From the IMG/VR virus record IMGVR_UViG_3300030333_007769, positions 1 to 34,917 of that record: 34,917 nt of DNA. One strand, given 5' to 3'. Each line of letters opens with the position of its first letter. Within the stretch, counting starts at the first letter, position 1. The DNA is from a virus. Position numbers and translations under genes: made by a program. Below are positions 1 through 7,285 of the stretch, one piece after another. The notes under the pieces are model-generated. The model had not been told where the DNA came from, did no database searches, and saw only the letters and a program-made list of their open reading frames with translations.

Positions 1-327
1 GTTGTTCTCCGCTTGTTTTCTTAGTTCAATATGTTCTATATTGGCTACTTCACTATAACGTTGGGAGAACTCTTGGAAGGAAAAGCTTCTATGTCTTAGA
101 ATTTGTGCGGCAATTGCTCTAGAAGTTTTAATTTCAACGGTCATGTCAACCATTTCGAATGGAGACCAATGACCATGTTTAATTAAAAATTTTAATAGAC
201 GAGGAGCAGTTTCTCTATTATGTTGGTTTTCAGGATTAGAAACTCTTGCACAATAAGCGATCAGCTCTTCAGAATTATTACATAGAAAACTATTTGGTTC
301 AGTAGTAGAAACTAATTTAACTTCCAT
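1..327 (-). CDS. thyX: ThyX flavin-dependent thymidylate synthase, C-terminus cut by window edge
   Basis: This gene makes dTMP from dUMP using FAD/NADPH and methylene-tetrahydrofolate, feeding phage DNA synthesis. Only the first 109 codons are inside the window. Translation of the minus strand shows HGHWSPFE near residue 45 and then RHRSFSFQEFSQRY, an exact match to the ThyX signature RHR-X7-S. The ATG is at 327 and has a TATAAT box 8 nt upstream. It is the last visible gene of the minus-strand run that starts with queE. The motif makes the identity firm; whether the missing C-terminal part is intact cannot be seen. Confidence 0.95.
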   Translation of the reverse strand, partial: MEVKLVSTTEPNSFLCNNSEELIAYCARVSNPENQHNRETAPRLLKFLIKHGHWSPFEMVDMTVEIKTSRAIAAQILRHRSFSFQEFSQRYSEVANIEHIELRKQAENN

Positions 328-335
328 ATAAAGAT

Positions 336-341
336 ATTATA
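336..341 (-). promoter_or_regulatory. TATAAT -10-like box upstream of thyX
   Basis: TATAAT reads on the minus strand, 8 nt before the thyX ATG. A start site at the usual distance would leave a leader of only 1-2 nt. No clear -35 was identified, so this is a motif-based call. Confidence 0.4.
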
Positions 342-362
342 TGAATATCCTGAAGTAATCAA

Positions 363-1175
363 TTATTTTTTAGTACCGGTGACTGATGCAACATCAGCAG
401 GTAACAATCCACTATCATCTCTTATCCACCTTTTAAGTGCCCCACTTTTAACAACTTCATCTAACGCAATTTCCATCGCTTTTTTAGGTGGAATTTCTTT
501 TCTAAGATTTAATACATATACATCTAATATAAGATTAGCGATATGGGCTGCAGATTTTATTGGTCTGTTTCGTTTGAAAACATATTCACCGAACGCGGAA
601 GCAATTTGAGGTATCACTGATCGGCTATCAGACCCATTCTGACCTAAACCATCACCAGATAATGTCTTTAATTCAAACGTAGGCATTTCGTTACTAACCC
701 TTACCCCAGGAATGGATAAAATATCTATTACTTTTTGATTTAAATTAATGTCATTTTCTCTAGGATAGACGTAAGTGTCTCTAAATCCTTTAACAGCTGC
801 TAAATCGGTAATACCATCATCACCTGATTTTCTACCTGCTACATAATCACGAAATGTCTCCATTTTGTTCTTTGCATCACTAATAGCACCTTTTTTGTTA
901 AAAGGATTTAAAAGGTAATTAGCAGCTTTACCGACACCTCTAGCTGCAGTTTTTACATTTCTAGCACCAGCTTTTAAATTATCTTTGTTTGTAGCATAGT
1001 CTACAGCTTTACCTATACCTGTGTTGATTTTACTACCTAATTTACTACCTAATGTAGGTTTTTTATCTTCATCGTCATCTGGACTAGATTTTTTAGGGAG
1101 TTTAGGAGGAAGCTCTTTCTTTTTTTCATCTAAACTTAAGTAACTCTCAAAAAGATGTTTATTGTCTTTGTCCAT
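363..1175 (-). CDS. Unknown protein, possible virion or packaged protein
   Basis: This 270-residue protein is not recognised. The N-terminus has the segment LFESYLSLDE, like the short leader peptides on several other proteins in this window. It is followed by a Lys/Pro/Asp-rich stretch (residues 17-40), a Gly/Lys-rich amphipathic stretch (about 40-95), and a more ordered C-terminal half ending in a helical region. There is no signal peptide or membrane segment. An ATTAAATA late-like box lies 6 nt before the ATG, which agrees with late expression. It sits between SOD and thyX. A packaged or internal virion role is inference from the leader and the promoter. Confidence 0.75.
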   Translation of the reverse strand: MDKDNKHLFESYLSLDEKKKELPPKLPKKSSPDDDEDKKPTLGSKLGSKINTGIGKAVDYATNKDNLKAGARNVKTAARGVGKAANYLLNPFNKKGAISDAKNKMETFRDYVAGRKSGDDGITDLAAVKGFRDTYVYPRENDINLNQKVIDILSIPGVRVSNEMPTFELKTLSGDGLGQNGSDSRSVIPQIASAFGEYVFKRNRPIKSAAHIANLILDVYVLNLRKEIPPKKAMEIALDEVVKSGALKRWIRDDSGLLPADVASVTGTKK

Positions 1176-1181
1176 TGCTAA

Positions 1182-1189
1182 TATTTAAT
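1182..1189 (-). promoter_or_regulatory. Late-promoter-like box (ATTAAATA) for the 270-aa gene
   Basis: ATTAAATA on the minus strand ends 6 nt before the ATG at 1175. It matches the NTAAATA pattern seen before many genes here, as in the T4 late consensus TATAAATA. It overlaps the stop codon of the upstream SOD gene. Confidence 0.45.
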
Positions 1190-1824
1190 CAATTACTTAT
1201 GAATAAACTATTACAGAAATCCCAATTAACTACTTTAAAGAATCGTTCCATAAATTTATCCTTATAGGGGCCATCATCAAGATAGAATGCATGCTCCCAC
1301 ATATCATTACCAAATACCGGTTGTCCATGACCATGCATAAGAGGGCTATCTTGATTAGGGGTTGTCAAAACTTCTAGTTTATCTTTCTTTTTAACTAACC
1401 AAACCCAACCACTACCATAAATGGAAGTACCCTTTTCAATAAATTCTTTTTTAAAGTTGCTAAATGATCCAAATGTTGATTTAATAGCTCTTCCTAACTC
1501 AACTTTCGTTGACAAAGTAGACCCACCGGGTGTCATAAATTTCCAATACAGAGAATGGTTATAATAACCACCAGCATTGTGATTTACTTTATCGTCGTAT
1601 TTTTTAATATTTTTTATTAATTCATGAATGGGTGGTTTAGGTCTATTACCTAATGCTTCATTTAAACCTTTTGTAAAATTACGATAATGTACATCGTAAT
1701 GAAACTTCATTGTCTGTTTACTAATATGTGGTTCTAGGTCTTTAAAATCATAACCAAGCTTATCCATATAATACTTGGCTGTATTTGCTTCTACTATTAA
1801 ATCTGCGTATTTTTCAAAATTCAT
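1189..1824 (-). CDS. Fe/Mn-family superoxide dismutase with N-terminal leader
   Basis: This enzyme converts superoxide to oxygen and hydrogen peroxide. Family motifs are in order: LEPHIS (metal ligand H33), NHNAGGYYNHSLYW (ligand H90), GSGWVWLV, NQDSPL, and DMWEHAFYLDD (ligands D174 and H178). All four metal ligands are therefore present. The GG near H90 and the Gln in NQDSPL resemble Mn-type enzymes; the metal itself cannot be read from sequence. About 210 residues is normal for the family. The first residues, MNFEKYADLIVEAN, precede the usual SOD start and look like a capsid-targeting leader with an IVE|A cut site. The start overlaps the stop of the upstream gene (ATGA), so the two are co-translated. 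Confidence 0.93.
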   Translation of the reverse strand: MNFEKYADLIVEANTAKYYMDKLGYDFKDLEPHISKQTMKFHYDVHYRNFTKGLNEALGNRPKPPIHELIKNIKKYDDKVNHNAGGYYNHSLYWKFMTPGGSTLSTKVELGRAIKSTFGSFSNFKKEFIEKGTSIYGSGWVWLVKKKDKLEVLTTPNQDSPLMHGHGQPVFGNDMWEHAFYLDDGPYKDKFMERFFKVVNWDFCNSLFISN

Positions 1825-2261
1825 TTCTTTTTACCGCCTTTCATGTTAGCACACCAGTGATACATTTTACCTTTTTCACCACCAGCTTTTGCTTTTTTTC
1901 TTAAAGAGGTAACCGAACCTTTACAGCTAGCTCCTGATTTTTTTACTCTACCGGGTCGACTTTTACCTTTTTTCTTTCCGTCAATAAAATTTTCGTTTAA
2001 TTTTTTTAATTGAATTTCCGTTTTATCTAAAACGTCGCCTTTCTTATAGGTAGGCCCATCATTAAGAACTTTATATCTTACAAACTTACCAATAGTATTG
2101 TCAGGTTCTTCTATAGCAAAAACCTTTAACACTTTTCCTTTGCTTTTGAAATGTTTACATTCAGGGTTGGTATTTAAACAAATATCACCTGGCTTTAATT
2201 CATTAGCATCTAAATCAGTCTTTTCTAAGATTTCATTTATCTTGTCATTAAAGAGACTCAT
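1821..2261 (-). CDS. Small basic phage protein with DUF5872-like C-terminus
   Basis: This is a 146-residue protein of unknown function. The C-terminal third is Lys/Gly-rich and carries SRPGRVKKSGASCKG, then SLRKKAK and KGKMYHWCANMKGG, a conserved signature I recognise from marine phage proteins (DUF5872-type). Two conserved Cys and a His could bind metal. The middle (about 20-90) resembles a small beta domain. The N-terminus MSLFNDKINEILEK resembles the leader peptides of its neighbours. It precedes SOD with an ATGA overlap and has CATAAATA 5 nt before its ATG, so late expression is likely. A nucleic-acid-binding internal protein is inference. Confidence 0.75.
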   Translation of the reverse strand: MSLFNDKINEILEKTDLDANELKPGDICLNTNPECKHFKSKGKVLKVFAIEEPDNTIGKFVRYKVLNDGPTYKKGDVLDKTEIQLKKLNENFIDGKKKGKSRPGRVKKSGASCKGSVTSLRKKAKAGGEKGKMYHWCANMKGGKKK

Positions 2262-2266
2262 GCATA

Positions 2267-2274
2267 TATTTATG
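2267..2274 (-). promoter_or_regulatory. Late-promoter-like box (CATAAATA) for the DUF5872-like gene and SOD
   Basis: CATAAATA on the minus strand ends exactly 5 nt before the ATG at 2261. By T4 geometry (box at -13 to -6), the transcript would begin at the A of the ATG. Confidence 0.55.
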
Positions 2275-3247
2275 CAATTTTATCATACCAATAGGATAAT
2301 AAATCTTTCATAGTTTGGTTTAAACTAATTTTAGGTTGCCAACCCGTAAGGTCTGTAATTGACTTACTATCACCGTGTTGATAATGAATATCGATAGGAC
2401 GGTAAAACGGTGGGTGAATTTTTCTTTCTACATCGTCTAGTTTTGAATGTTGAATAAGAATATCAGTATAAGCACCCATTTTATATGGTGTATCACCACA
2501 TACATTATATACCTGACCGTCTGAACCGTCAGCTAACATAAGGAGATAATACGCGTTTACACAGTCTCTTACATCAATTACAACTCTCACGGTATCTAGG
2601 TTACCAACTAAGAGAGTTTTATCTTGATAACCTTTCATCATTCGTGCTATTTGATAAGCATCCGATGATATAGAAAATGTTTTACCTCTTCTTGGTCCTG
2701 TATGTGAAAAGGCTCTAGTAATAAAACCTCGAATAGCTTTATTCTCAAATCTTTCTTGAAGATATAAATCTGTAGCTACTTTACTAGCTCCATAAGGATT
2801 AGCAGGAAGGAGCTTATCAGTTGTTTGAATTTTTCTACCATCTTTACCAACATTACCATATACTTCAGAAGTACTACAAAACATAAGTTTTGCATCAGGG
2901 TTATGAAGTTCAATTGCTTGAATGAGATTTGCAGACCCCATAACATTGTCTTCCATTGTACCAATTGGATTAGTAAAACTGGTTGGTGGGTGCGACTGAG
3001 CAGCTAAATGAAATACCCCATCAAATTTGTTTGCTTCGAAAACTTTAGAAATGGAAAGGTAGTTACGAAGATCACCATATACAAAATTAATCTTTTTAAA
3101 ATTATCGTCTGGTACTACATCAAGAATATCAGTTTCTCGTCCATTAGAGTGTCTAACTAAACCAAAAACTTCGTGACCATTATCAATAAGAAGATTAGCT
3201 AAATGAGGCCCTGCAAAGCCTGTAATGCCAGTAATAAGAAATTTCAT
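2270..3247 (-). CDS. Extended SDR sugar-nucleotide enzyme, GDP-mannose 4,6-dehydratase/reductase-like
   Basis: This 325-residue NAD(P)-dependent enzyme belongs to the NDP-sugar epimerase/dehydratase family. It has the Rossmann GITGFAG motif (7-13), FHLAAQSHPPTSF (79-91), the catalytic STSEVYG (125-131) and YGASK (Y152, K156). RAFSHTGPRRG (178-188) and VGNLDTVRVVIDVRD (214-228) are typical of GDP-mannose 4,6-dehydratase (Gmd) and GDP-4-keto-6-deoxymannose reductase (Rmd). Sequence alone does not separate the two. It would supply a deoxyhexose for glycans made with the other sugar genes here. The neighbouring DUF1796 gene starts 12 nt upstream, so the two probably form one transcript. Confidence 0.88.
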   Translation of the reverse strand: MKFLITGITGFAGPHLANLLIDNGHEVFGLVRHSNGRETDILDVVPDDNFKKINFVYGDLRNYLSISKVFEANKFDGVFHLAAQSHPPTSFTNPIGTMEDNVMGSANLIQAIELHNPDAKLMFCSTSEVYGNVGKDGRKIQTTDKLLPANPYGASKVATDLYLQERFENKAIRGFITRAFSHTGPRRGKTFSISSDAYQIARMMKGYQDKTLLVGNLDTVRVVIDVRDCVNAYYLLMLADGSDGQVYNVCGDTPYKMGAYTDILIQHSKLDDVERKIHPPFYRPIDIHYQHGDSKSITDLTGWQPKISLNQTMKDLLSYWYDKIA

Positions 3248-3259
3248 TAAAATATATTA

Positions 3260-4096
3260 TCACTCAACATCGATATTTCTACTTAGCTTTTTCTTTTCAA
3301 AGCCGTAAGGTAATTCAAAGTCTTGCACATCTTCAGATAACTTAATAAAGTTATTAACACAACTACACATTGCATTACCTTCCACTCTTACATCATTAGG
3401 TTTAACAATTACAGGTGTAATATTTTTATCTTTATAACCCAATTGTTCGACATATGTAAATTTTTTAGCTAATTCCATTTGATCAGCACCGGGTGGTAAG
3501 GTTAGTTGGTCATAACTAATGTTACCTTTTTCATCCCATTTCATATCTTTGAATTGAGTCATGTCCTGATACACATACAATATATGAAACTTATCATTAT
3601 TATATTGTTCTTTTATAATATCAGAGACTTCGGTTAATTTTTGAATATCGTGTTCTACTGGATTAGAATCAGATTGTGCAGAATGATCAGGCCATTTTGA
3701 CCAATACCAAACATATTTGTGTCTTACAAATAAAAGACGACGTTTATTTTCTTTTAAGAGTTTAACTAATCGCTTACTTCTTCTTGTATAGATTTCAGTA
3801 GTTGATTTTACATCAATCTCATTTGTTTCTTGGTCGTTTTCGTCGTTAAAATAAATTACGTGAGCAAAATTAACACCACTATCAGGGTAAAAATTTTCAA
3901 ACTCATTTTTAAAAATATTTGGTAGTACGTCAATATCTGTAATTTGCCAATCGAAAGGAAAGGACGATTTACGCATATAATTAAGAGCTTGACCTACACA
4001 ACATCTGTGCCCTATACTTACAAAATAATCAAACTCTTTATCAAATAGTGAATCTTCTGGAGCTTTGTGAAAATTAGGTACAATCCAATCTGACAT
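3260..4096 (-). CDS. DUF1796 family protein (putative papain-like cysteine peptidase)
   Basis: This 278-residue protein carries the DUF1796 hallmarks: FVSIGHRCCVGQALNYM (25-41), then SSFPFDW (44-50), and later RRLLFVRHKYVWYW. The family is predicted to have a papain-like fold with the Cys after IGH as nucleophile, but it often sits in polysaccharide and glycosyltransferase clusters and its biochemical role is not established. Here it lies between queE and a sugar-nucleotide SDR, again a glycan context. No signal peptide is seen. The family call is fairly secure; a peptidase activity is not. Confidence 0.75.
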   Translation of the reverse strand: MSDWIVPNFHKAPEDSLFDKEFDYFVSIGHRCCVGQALNYMRKSSFPFDWQITDIDVLPNIFKNEFENFYPDSGVNFAHVIYFNDENDQETNEIDVKSTTEIYTRRSKRLVKLLKENKRRLLFVRHKYVWYWSKWPDHSAQSDSNPVEHDIQKLTEVSDIIKEQYNNDKFHILYVYQDMTQFKDMKWDEKGNISYDQLTLPPGADQMELAKKFTYVEQLGYKDKNITPVIVKPNDVRVEGNAMCSCVNNFIKLSEDVQDFELPYGFEKKKLSRNIDVE

Positions 4097-4117
4097 ATAT
4101 AAATTTAATTTGTTATA

Positions 4118-4867
4118 TCAAACTTTCAATGCTTTATCCCATAGAAGTAAATGTAATCTTGGACTAAAATTGAAATGATAATCTTTAGCTATTTCAGCTA
4201 CTTCTTGAGCAACATGAATATGTTCATCACGACTACCAGCACAAGGCATCAACCAAACACGACCTGGTGGTATATCAAATTTATCGACATACTCAGTCAT
4301 AATTTCTTCCATATCACGCTCACTTTGTACAACGAACTTAAACCCAGAATTATGCATTGTATGCCAATCAAGAACTTCTTCTTTATATCTCCTATTTTTA
4401 GGATCACCATTTGATCTTAGTTTAGGTGAAGTTGTAAATGTTGCTTGGAAGTCTTTAACCCATCTATCTTCAGGATAGATTGTTGCATTTGTTTCAAAAT
4501 CTATACGAGGCGTCCAACCCCATTCTTGTTTCAAATAATCAATAAATTTTAGCAACTTAGCTTGCTGAATTAATGGTTCACCCCCAGTTAATTTAAGAAT
4601 AGCCCCATTCATCATATGGTCTTTATACCCATTGTCTTCCATCATACATTTAATGTGATAAAAAGACATCTTATTCTTTATACTCCATGAAACATAACTA
4701 TCACAACCATATGGTGCATCTTCGGACTTAAATCCAATACACGTAAGATTGCACATAGACATTCTCATAAATACTGATGGCATACCAACAAATTCACCTT
4801 CGCCTTCAATGGTGTAAAATACCATATCGTCGCTAAGAAAAATAGTTTCGTCCCGTAATTCAATCAT
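4118..4867 (-). CDS. queE: QueE, 7-carboxy-7-deazaguanine synthase (radical SAM)
   Basis: QueE rearranges 6-carboxytetrahydropterin to 7-carboxy-7-deazaguanine using SAM and a 4Fe-4S cluster. Seen motifs are YTIEGEGEFVGMPSVFMR (18-35), the cluster Cys C39, C43 and C55 ending in CDS, LTGGEP (93-98) for SAM binding, and FETNAT further on. The spacing is CX3CX11C rather than the radical SAM CX3CX2C. QueE enzymes are known for altered cluster loops, so this fits. Together with queD and folE2 it indicates a phage 7-deazaguanine pathway. A TATAAT box lies 6 nt upstream and the gene diverges from phoH. Confidence 0.92.
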   Translation of the reverse strand: MIELRDETIFLSDDMVFYTIEGEGEFVGMPSVFMRMSMCNLTCIGFKSEDAPYGCDSYVSWSIKNKMSFYHIKCMMEDNGYKDHMMNGAILKLTGGEPLIQQAKLLKFIDYLKQEWGWTPRIDFETNATIYPEDRWVKDFQATFTTSPKLRSNGDPKNRRYKEEVLDWHTMHNSGFKFVVQSERDMEEIMTEYVDKFDIPPGRVWLMPCAGSRDEHIHVAQEVAEIAKDYHFNFSPRLHLLLWDKALKV

Positions 4868-4873
4868 AATGAT

Positions 4874-4879
4874 ATTATA
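4874..4879 (-). promoter_or_regulatory. TATAAT box, queE promoter
   Basis: TATAAT on the minus strand is followed by ATCATT and the ATG. A start 7 nt after the box falls on the A of the ATG, predicting a leaderless mRNA. It faces away from the phoH late-type box in the 48-nt divergent gap. Confidence 0.5.
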
Positions 4880-4902
4880 TCATATTCAACTAACTCTTCA
4901 AG

Positions 4903-4910
4903 CATAAATA
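4903..4910 (+). promoter_or_regulatory. Late-promoter-like box (CATAAATA) for phoH
   Basis: CATAAATA ends 5 nt before the phoH ATG (CTGAT spacer). This equals the spacing at 10190, 14302, 14298 and 2267. Confidence 0.55.
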
Positions 4911-4915
4911 CTGAT

Positions 4916-5656
4916 ATGGCCAGAAAAAATTCGCGGTTGACCGCTATTTTCGAACCGGAATCACTTACTACTAGTGATTATGAACACAACAATTGGGAAT
5001 TGAACTTTAATATTAAAGCTAGGTTTAAATTTTCTGAAATTCATCAACGATTTTTACAAACATTAGTTGATGAAAAAACAAAGATGGTATTTGCGGATGG
5101 GTTTGCAGGTACAGCAAAAACTTATTTATCTGTTTACGGAGCATTAAGTTTGTTGGAAGCAAAAAGAGTGGATCAAATAATATATCTAAGAAGTGTTGTT
5201 GAATCTGCCTCTCAAAAAATCGGCCATTTACCTGGAGAGCTTGAACAAAAATTCCAACCTTATTCACTTCCAATGTTAGATAAGTTAGAAGAGTTAGTTA
5301 GTAAAACAACTTGTGATAAATTAATGAAGCAAGAATATATAAAATGTTTTCCAGTTAATTTTACAAGAGGTTTAACATTTCATAATTCTGTTGTTATAGT
5401 AGATGAAGCTCAAAATTTAACTAAACAAGAATTAACTACAATTTTAACTAGATGTGGAGAACAAACCAAATATGTCATTATTGGAGATACCAATCAAAGT
5501 GATATTAACGGTAAGTCTGGATTCAAACCTATCTTACAAGCGTTTGATACCGATAACAGTGTTGTTAACGGTATCCATACATTTAAGTTTGGTAAAAAAG
5601 ATATTGTAAGAAGTAAATTACTAAAACATATCGTTCAAGTGTTAGAATCTGTTTGA
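4916..5656 (+). CDS. phoH: PhoH-like P-loop ATPase
   Basis: This is a 246-residue protein of the PhoH/RecD-like P-loop ATPase family, very common in marine phages and of uncertain role. It has Walker A GFAGTAKT (62-69), where the usual GxxGTGKT has Ala in place of a Gly, the RSVVES segment (92-97), Walker B VVIVDEAQN (159-167) and the GDTNQ motif near residue 193. The family links to phosphate starvation in bacteria, but no Pho box is visible. It stands alone on the plus strand. Its last 22 nt overlap the facing gene, and its terminator lies inside that gene. Confidence 0.93.
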   Translation: MARKNSRLTAIFEPESLTTSDYEHNNWELNFNIKARFKFSEIHQRFLQTLVDEKTKMVFADGFAGTAKTYLSVYGALSLLEAKRVDQIIYLRSVVESASQKIGHLPGELEQKFQPYSLPMLDKLEELVSKTTCDKLMKQEYIKCFPVNFTRGLTFHNSVVIVDEAQNLTKQELTTILTRCGEQTKYVIIGDTNQSDINGKSGFKPILQAFDTDNSVVNGIHTFKFGKKDIVRSKLLKHIVQVLESV

Positions 5657-5841
5657 TTCTGCATCTTTAATAACTCTTTAATAGCCTCCTCAGGACTAAT
5701 CGATTTAACGTCATCCTGAGGAGGTATTTTTTCGCCTGGCTCGGGTTTCGATATTTCTGCCATTGTAGCAAAAACATCTTGTTGTAATTTATTTACACTC
5801 GAGTCTCGTTCAAGACTAATTCTTGGATCATTAGTATCCAT
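5635..5841 (-). CDS. Unknown 68-aa protein
   Basis: Small acidic protein, not recognised. It has charged residues throughout, a Pro/Glu-rich centre (PEPGEKIPPQ) and a predicted C-terminal helix. Its ATG shares one base with the queD stop (TAATG), so it is translationally coupled to queD. Its 3' end overlaps phoH by 22 nt, and its coding sequence contains the inverted repeat that forms the phoH terminator. It may be real because of the coupling; the function is unknown. Confidence 0.65.
   Translation of the reverse strand: MDTNDPRISLERDSSVNKLQQDVFATMAEISKPEPGEKIPPQDDVKSISPEEAIKELLKMQNQTDSNT
5685..5732 (+). terminator. Rho-independent terminator of phoH, inside the opposing gene
   Basis: An 11-bp perfect GC-rich stem, CCTCCTCAGGA at 5685-5695 pairing with TCCTGAGGAGG at 5714-5724, has an 18-nt loop and is followed by TATTTTTT. 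It begins 28 nt after the phoH stop codon and lies in the coding sequence of the minus-strand gene. Confidence 0.8.
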
Positions 5842-6527
5842 TACCCCCTAAGACTATCACCATTAGCAGTACTCCAAGAAGTACCGGCAAATGGATCACT
5901 AATACCCGAACTAACTTTATTACCTACCGGTGCAGCTTCTGGGTTAGGAGCAGGTGCAGGTTCTGGTGCAGGTTCTTCTTTTTTAAAGTCCTGTGGGTTT
6001 GGTTGAGTATCGCATGCTTCTGCGGCTACAAACTTATCAACATCTACCGAGGTTTCACATTCTTGAAAGATCGTAGTTTGTACTTGTTGATTGGTATATG
6101 TTGCACTATTATCTTCATGCTCCCAAACTTCTACTCTATCAACATAACAACGGTCATTTGTAGTTTCTTTTACATGAGTGTTAGCTACCTTAAAACAAAA
6201 CTCAGCAAACTTTTCGATACCAACACCATTTTCCATCACACGTAGATTACATGCACCAGCATCATGTAGTTCCTTAAATTTATCAATAAAAGGATCATCA
6301 CCTGCAAGAACTGTAGTGTGATCAAAATGAAGTTGAAGTTTTGCTTTTAAAGCTTTAAGACTACCAAAATCTACTACCCAATTATTTTTATCTAGTTCAG
6401 AGCCACTGAACCAAAATTTAGCTTTAAGACGATAACCGTGAATATACTTACAATGCGAGTCAGCATGTGGTTGGCGAAATGCACAGCTACCCAATTCAAT
6501 AACTTTTGTACTTTGAAACTTAGCCAT
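5841..6527 (-). CDS. queD: QueD, 6-carboxytetrahydropterin synthase with C-terminal tail
   Basis: QueD turns 7,8-dihydroneopterin triphosphate into 6-carboxy-5,6,7,8-tetrahydropterin. The core (about 1-145) shows CAFRQPHADSHC (H21, catalytic-type C26), IHGY (H30), LHFDHTTVL with D69/H70, and VMENG (E99). The usual second His of HGH is Tyr here, so zinc binding may differ. Residues about 175-228 form an added tail with a Glu/Pro/Ala-rich linker (PAPEPAPAPNPEAAP) and a Ser/Gly-rich end, absent from the roughly 120-residue bacterial enzyme. A TATAAT box lies 6 nt before the ATG, separating it from the genes upstream. Confidence 0.88.
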   Translation of the reverse strand: MAKFQSTKVIELGSCAFRQPHADSHCKYIHGYRLKAKFWFSGSELDKNNWVVDFGSLKALKAKLQLHFDHTTVLAGDDPFIDKFKELHDAGACNLRVMENGVGIEKFAEFCFKVANTHVKETTNDRCYVDRVEVWEHEDNSATYTNQQVQTTIFQECETSVDVDKFVAAEACDTQPNPQDFKKEEPAPEPAPAPNPEAAPVGNKVSSGISDPFAGTSWSTANGDSLRG

Positions 6528-6533
6528 AACCGT

Positions 6534-6539
6534 ATTATA
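6534..6539 (-). promoter_or_regulatory. TATAAT box, queD promoter
   Basis: TATAAT on the minus strand, then ACGGTT, then ATG. The 6-nt spacing is identical to that of queE and predicts a start at the ATG itself. The shared geometry suggests these two pathway genes are expressed in the same phase. Confidence 0.5.
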
Positions 6540-6552
6540 CGATATCAGCTAA

Positions 6553-6843
6553 TTAAGTCAATGATTTTTTATCAATAAACTTTTTAGCTACTTTATCCAT
6601 CTGAGACATTTGACGGATGGGTAACTGCATTTGTTGTGGATCCTCTTTAGCTTTTTTAGACATAATGGTCTTAAGAATATTAATTTCTTCGTTGTTTAAT
6701 TCATAAGGATTATCATTAATATAAACAGTAACTGTCTCTTCGTCACTGGCCATTACTGCGGGTTCACTATATTCGTTAATTATCTTTTCACCCGTGTACT
6801 TTTCTGTTTGAGAATCTAATAGCTTATTAGTTATATTATGCAT
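6553..6843 (-). CDS. Unknown 96-aa protein
   Basis: Not recognised. It is acidic in the first half and contains TVTVYINDNPYELNNEEI, which looks like a short beta-strand pair followed by a helix, then a Gln/Met-rich segment and a Lys-rich C-terminus. The start overlaps the previous gene by 8 nt, so it is probably translated from the same transcript. Confidence 0.65.
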   Translation of the reverse strand: MHNITNKLLDSQTEKYTGEKIINEYSEPAVMASDEETVTVYINDNPYELNNEEINILKTIMSKKAKEDPQQMQLPIRQMSQMDKVAKKFIDKKSLT

Positions 6844-7270
6844 TTTTTAGAACTTTCTTGTAAACATTTAAAATATCTTTATCTGAAAAACCGCCTTGTT
6901 TCAAATATAATTCTATATCATCAATATCGTCGGTATTCTTAATTTGTTCCATGACTTTGTTATCTAATTTTTCAGATAGTTTTTTTACAATAAAAGATTT
7001 AAACATTTTTATAGCTTTTGGTTTATTAGGTGTTATTACCGGTTGATTAACATCATATATACCAGGCATCGAACCGCCAGGCATTAACATTTTTAATACA
7101 GAAGGTAATCCCCCACCGCAAGCTTCATTAGTAAGTTCATGCAAAACAAACCCCTCATAACTCTCGCTTTCTTCAAAGCCTTTATTGAGAGTAGGGTCTA
7201 CTTTGAATCGAATATACTTCATACCCTTGCCTTTTAAACAGCCGGTTAATATATCGTCAAAGTTTTTCAT
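6836..7270 (-). CDS. Unknown 144-aa protein
   Basis: Not recognised. The N-terminus MKNFDDILTGCLKGKG is followed by a mixed region with EGFVLHELTNEACGGG and a Gly/Met/Pro-rich loop (MLMPGGSMPG), then a helical C-terminal half. It has no signal or membrane segment. A late-like ATTAAATA box ends 7 nt before its ATG. The downstream gene overlaps its end by 8 nt. A structural or packaged role is possible but weakly supported. Confidence 0.65.
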   Translation of the reverse strand: MKNFDDILTGCLKGKGMKYIRFKVDPTLNKGFEESESYEGFVLHELTNEACGGGLPSVLKMLMPGGSMPGIYDVNQPVITPNKPKAIKMFKSFIVKKLSEKLDNKVMEQIKNTDDIDDIELYLKQGGFSDKDILNVYKKVLKNA

Positions 7271-7277
7271 ATACTAA

Positions 7278-7285
7278 TATTTAAT
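7278..7285 (-). promoter_or_regulatory. Late-promoter-like box (ATTAAATA) before the 144-aa gene
   Basis: Minus-strand ATTAAATA lies 7 nt before the ATG at 7270, one or two bases further than the 5-6 nt seen elsewhere. AT-rich background makes it less certain. Confidence 0.3.

Noticed and set aside
379-609. Plus-strand open frame opposite the 270-aa gene
   Set aside because: It lies fully inside the minus-strand gene with no promoter or coupling, so it is a shadow. The same holds for the small frames at 2098-2313, 2825-3007, 5025-5273, 6003-6245, 7404-7628, 7841-8083, 8615-8863, 10130-10411, 10971-11180, 13316-13516, 16231-16419, 21285-21470, 25682-26084, 26469-26657, 30869-31357 and 33025-33340.
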